Assembly (NCBI GenBank): GCA_029224185.1
Contig: CM055201.1
Coordinates: 22,682,878 to 22,746,877 of the forward strand
Source: Karalla daura
Lineage: Eukaryota > Chordata > Actinopteri > Chaetodontiformes > Leiognathidae
Length of the DNA stretch: 64,000 nucleotides
Reading direction: 5' to 3'
Position 1 is the stretch's first letter; the number at the start of each line of letters is the position of its first letter. The translations under genes and the position numbers were made by a program. This document shows positions 60,626 through 64,000 of the stretch, in pieces. The notes under the pieces are model-generated. The model had not been told where the DNA came from, did no database searches, and saw only the letters and a program-made list of their open reading frames with translations.

Positions 60626-62359
60626 ACGCGCACACACACACACGCACCTGGAGAGTGGAAGTCAAAGCTTCAGGACGTCTGAAACTTTGTCTCTGACTTC
60701 AAAAAGGTTCAGGACGCTGCGCCTTCCTTCACTTCGTTATCTCTGACTTTGTTATTGTTATTATTATTAGCATTTATCGTTATCATCAGTAAAGTTTTGT
60801 ATTGTATCTTCTTTTTCTTGAACATGCTGACCAGTTCTGATGACGTCCATGTAAACAGTCGGTCAGAGTCGTCTTCCCTCCAACTCCAACAAAGTTTCAT
60901 ACCTGAGGAGCCTCAGAGTTCCTACCTGTAGCCACTCCACCTCCCCCCAACCAGAGGGACGGCCCTCCACCTACTCCACTTCACGTTGAGCTGGAGCTCC
61001 GTGCTGGTCCCGGCCTCGCTTCAGTTCCAGGGACATCATCAAACTGTGTTTTCCACCTGCTGCGGAGCTGGGAATGTGACGGGCAGAACCTCCGGTTCTC
61101 ACTAAGAACCCTCTCTAACTAGACTTTACCTGCTTAACCTTTGGTTAACCTTTGGTTAACCAGGTTAGGGCTCATTCACAATTCAATATAAAATAAATTA
61201 AATTAAACTAATTCACCTTCACCACTCACCTTCATATCCACTTTGTAGCTCTAGTGTCGGCTGGCACCTACCTCCACCTCAGACAGGGAAAAATAAAATA
61301 AAATAAAATAAAATAAAATAAAATAAATAAATAAAATTTAAAAATAGGCAGACAAAATAAAATGATTAAAATAATTGAATACACATAAAATAAATCAAAT
61401 ACAAGACATAAAATAATCTAAATACATTTCTATTAATAATAATGAATCATTGAAAAAATTCTATAAATAAAACATACAGAAAAAATAAAATTATAATTAC
61501 AAATATAATTACAATAAATAAAAAATAATAATAATACAATTCAATTGAATACCATAAAGAACTAAAATACAATAAATAAAATGAAAAAAGTCACTTAAAT
61601 GGTGAGAAAACCTTCATAGATGATCTTGTATTTGTTCTTATTCTTAAAGTCCACTCGACCTACACGTTCTCCTTCGTGGTACGAACACGATAAAACAGGT
61701 GAAATTCCTCCAGAAATGATAGGAACTGAGAGGCAGAGCTCCTACGTAATGTTTGCCTTCTTTTAACAGTGATCAGTGAATGTTCCATGAAATCCTGTTA
61801 AAGAGGAGGAACGCCCTCTGAAAGGCAAATGAACTGAGAAAAATGACTTTTAAAGATATGTGCTTTTGTTAAAATCCATGAAAGAGAAACTCTGGACAAG
61901 CCGAGGAGAGGAGAGAGGAATCCTGGTCTGAAACCACGGTCTTTGACTCCAGCATTAAACTCCATTTTCCCGCTCTAACTTCATCTCCAAAAAGACTATA
62001 ATTCATTTTCCTTTCTTCACCAAAGTCTTCAAAGTGAAAGTTTCTGGAAGAGTTAAGTTCTGTAATGGCGTCTGATTCACGTAATGAGACAACAGAGTAA
62101 TATCAGCGGCTCCTCTCTCATCCTGGGCTTTGACTGTCAGACCTGTAAAAAGACAGGAACTACCTGGAGAGGTTCCAGGAACTACCTGGAGAGGTTCCAG
62201 GAACTGAGAGAAGTTCCAGGAACTGAGAGAAGTTCCTGCTGAATGTGGTCTTTGTTTGGCTGAAGAAACGTGGACAAGAGGAGAAAACAGCCCTGTCACA
62301 AAGGAAGTGTTGGTGAAATTCTAGGAGATGAGGAGGATTATCTCAGCTATACTTAGCCT

Positions 62360-62392
<33 letters not shown>

Positions 62393-62640
62393 CAGAGGGA
62401 GATAGTGGTTGTAGCATCGCGTGACAGTGCTGTGACCATGCCATCTCATCCCTAGTGTTTCCTGGGACACCTCGGAAAGTTACGTGTTCCCCTGGTGGCC
62501 GAGCGAGGAATTACACCTTTACGTCCTCTTACTTCTCACTCAAACTTTGCTTCATTTTTGTTCTGTTTTGTTGCATTCTTGTGAACTACTGATGGATACT
62601 TCTGCATGGAGAGGAGCTTGTTTTCTCACTGAAAACGTGT

Positions 62641-63012
62641 CAGGTCTGGAGGATGTCTCCAGCCTGCTCCAGCTGAGATGAAGAGGTGTCTTCATGGTGA
62701 AGAGAGAGAGAGGAGCTGGAGATACTGGTGGAGACTCAGAGAGGAGAACAGTCCTGGAGAACATCCAGCCAGGACCACCTCCATGTGGAGTTCTCCATGG
62801 AGCTGCTGCTGGATCCAGACTGAACATCCTGAGGCTCTTTGATAAGATCAGGAGACCTCAGTCATGTTCCTGATGGATACACTGGGATGTGGTGGAGAGA
62901 TGAAGCTCTGGAGATGCTGGAGTCCATCCTGAACAACTGGGACCATCATAACACCTGGATGGAGCAGAACATGGAGGAGGAGGAGGAAGATCCTCTGGAC
63001 CTACAGGCTTCT
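62641..63012 (+). mobile_element. Dispersed element A, copy 3 (opposite orientation)
   Basis: Shares caggtctggaggatgtctcc through gatcctctggacctacag with the reverse complement of copy 1. It lacks the block of about 70 bp that encodes the MGNINSASN stretch and diverges before the tail. It is therefore an internally deleted copy. Confidence 0.65.
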
Positions 63013-63388
63013 TCTGATAATTGGAGATGAGCTCCCCTGTGTAATTCTCACAAATTTCTGTGAAACTCTAAAACAACTTTCAAACATCTAATCGACCACG
63101 TCGGCTTGTTATGAGTCTGGTATTAGTGTTATCATTATGTGAGCCTGAAAAAAAAATAAATAAATAAAATTCCAGGACTTTTCAAAAACTTCTGGGCTGC
63201 TCTTATTTTGCTGCTCTCCAGTACTGGAAAATGACGTTTTAGAATTCCATGACTTTTCCAGGCTTTTCCCAAAACATATGAGACCTGGATTCCAAGCCTA
63301 TTCCCATTCCTAAAAGCAATTTATCAGAGCTTTCTCTGAGCGCACACACACACATCCCCACGTCAGTGGGCACGTTTGGACCTGACCT

Positions 63389-63429
<41 letters not shown>

Positions 63430-63694
63430 GCACGCGCACGCGCGCACACACGCACACACACACACACACACACACGCGCTGGCTCAGATGGCTGCATCAC
63501 CTGGTTTAGATTTGCCGGCCGCTCGGCCTCATAATGTAACATTAACTCTGCTTCCTGTTCCATATGAAATGGGAGCGTGATCCCAGCAGAGCAGTAAAGG
63601 CCGGAGCTCCTGGTCACACCGCTCTGCTCCCAACAGCTCCTCTTTTACAAGCTCCGCCTGCTCCTGCCCTGACCCGGGCAGCGCCACATTTACC

Positions 63695-63725
<31 letters not shown>

Positions 63726-63842
63726 CCCTTTCTTTATTAGGAAGCTGTGGCGGCGTGTTTCAGCCATCACCAGACTGCACCGCAAAGTTAAAGGAGCAAC
63801 TAGATGGATGGATAGATGGATAGATGGATAGATGGATAGATG

Positions 63843-63894
<52 letters not shown>

Positions 63895-64000
63895 GATAGA
63901 TAGATTTAAAAGTCATTGTAACTTCTTCTACTTTCTCTTGAGTACGTTTCTATCGTATTTTGTACTTTGAGTTCCTCCACTACTGTCTCTCTGTGGGAAA
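63013..64000. other. Intergenic DNA at the right edge
   Basis: (CA)n with CGCG interruptions at 63391-63476, (CTT)n at 63697-63725 and a (GATG/GATA)n array at 63803-63905. No gene seen. Confidence 0.65.

Larger units (their letters stand above)
57971..62640. other. Intergenic DNA, second part
   Basis: (ATCTC)n at 58686-58793, AT-rich DNA with repeated ttttcatgttata wording at 59150-59300, a 10-bp array at 59730-59820, (CA)n 60386-60443 and 60593-60640, A-rich AAAAT/AAATA tracts at 61288-61590, a short ggaactacctggagaggttcc direct repeat at 62157-62200 and (CA)n 62360-62390. No gene that I recognise. Confidence 0.6.

Overview
The window is vertebrate nuclear DNA, most likely from a percomorph-type teleost fish. 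It holds one split gene with GT-AG introns and canonical polyadenylation signals. Long (GT)n/(CA)n and GATA/GACA microsatellites are very dense, many minisatellites are present, and several tails look like fish non-LTR retrotransposons. There are no bacterial operons, ribosome binding sites or CRISPR arrays. The species cannot be named from the sequence alone. | The only gene I can support is adamts6, a secreted zinc metalloprotease of the ADAMTS family, on the + strand. Eighteen coding exons (called w1 to w18 here) run from 1301 to the stop codon at 50348-50350. They encode in order: the middle of the metalloprotease domain, including the zinc site HEIGHNFGMNH and the Met-turn; part of the disintegrin-like domain; the first thrombospondin repeat; the Cys-rich and spacer modules; four more thrombospondin repeats; and the C-terminal PLAC domain. 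The start codon, signal peptide, prodomain and first part of the catalytic domain lie upstream of the window. One internal exon, between w4 and w5, is absent. Reading-frame arithmetic shows it must exist, and it probably lies in the 100-N assembly gap at 13383-13482. The 3' UTR runs to about 53.5 kb and carries its own microsatellite and two minisatellites. | Introns fill almost all of 1-50240. They contain simple repeats, minisatellites with units of about 10 to 37 bp, three copies of a dispersed element with an internal 37-bp minisatellite, two of the three copies of a LINE-like dispersed element, and a LINE ORF2 tail at about 29.5 kb. Several microsatellites touch splice sites: (GT)n directly before the acceptors of w3, w4 and w9, (TTTC)n before w12, (CTC)n before w15, and (GT)n or (CA)n directly after the donors of w1, w4 and w17. 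From 53.5 to 64 kb the DNA looks intergenic, with large minisatellites and repeat copies. I see no second gene there. | The most useful things to follow up are the exon lost to the gap, the splice-site microsatellites (skipping w4 alone would give an in-frame, catalytically dead protein), the in-frame opening of intron w5 into a Pro/Thr/Ala-coding hexamer array, and the repeat families with internal arrays and permuted structure.
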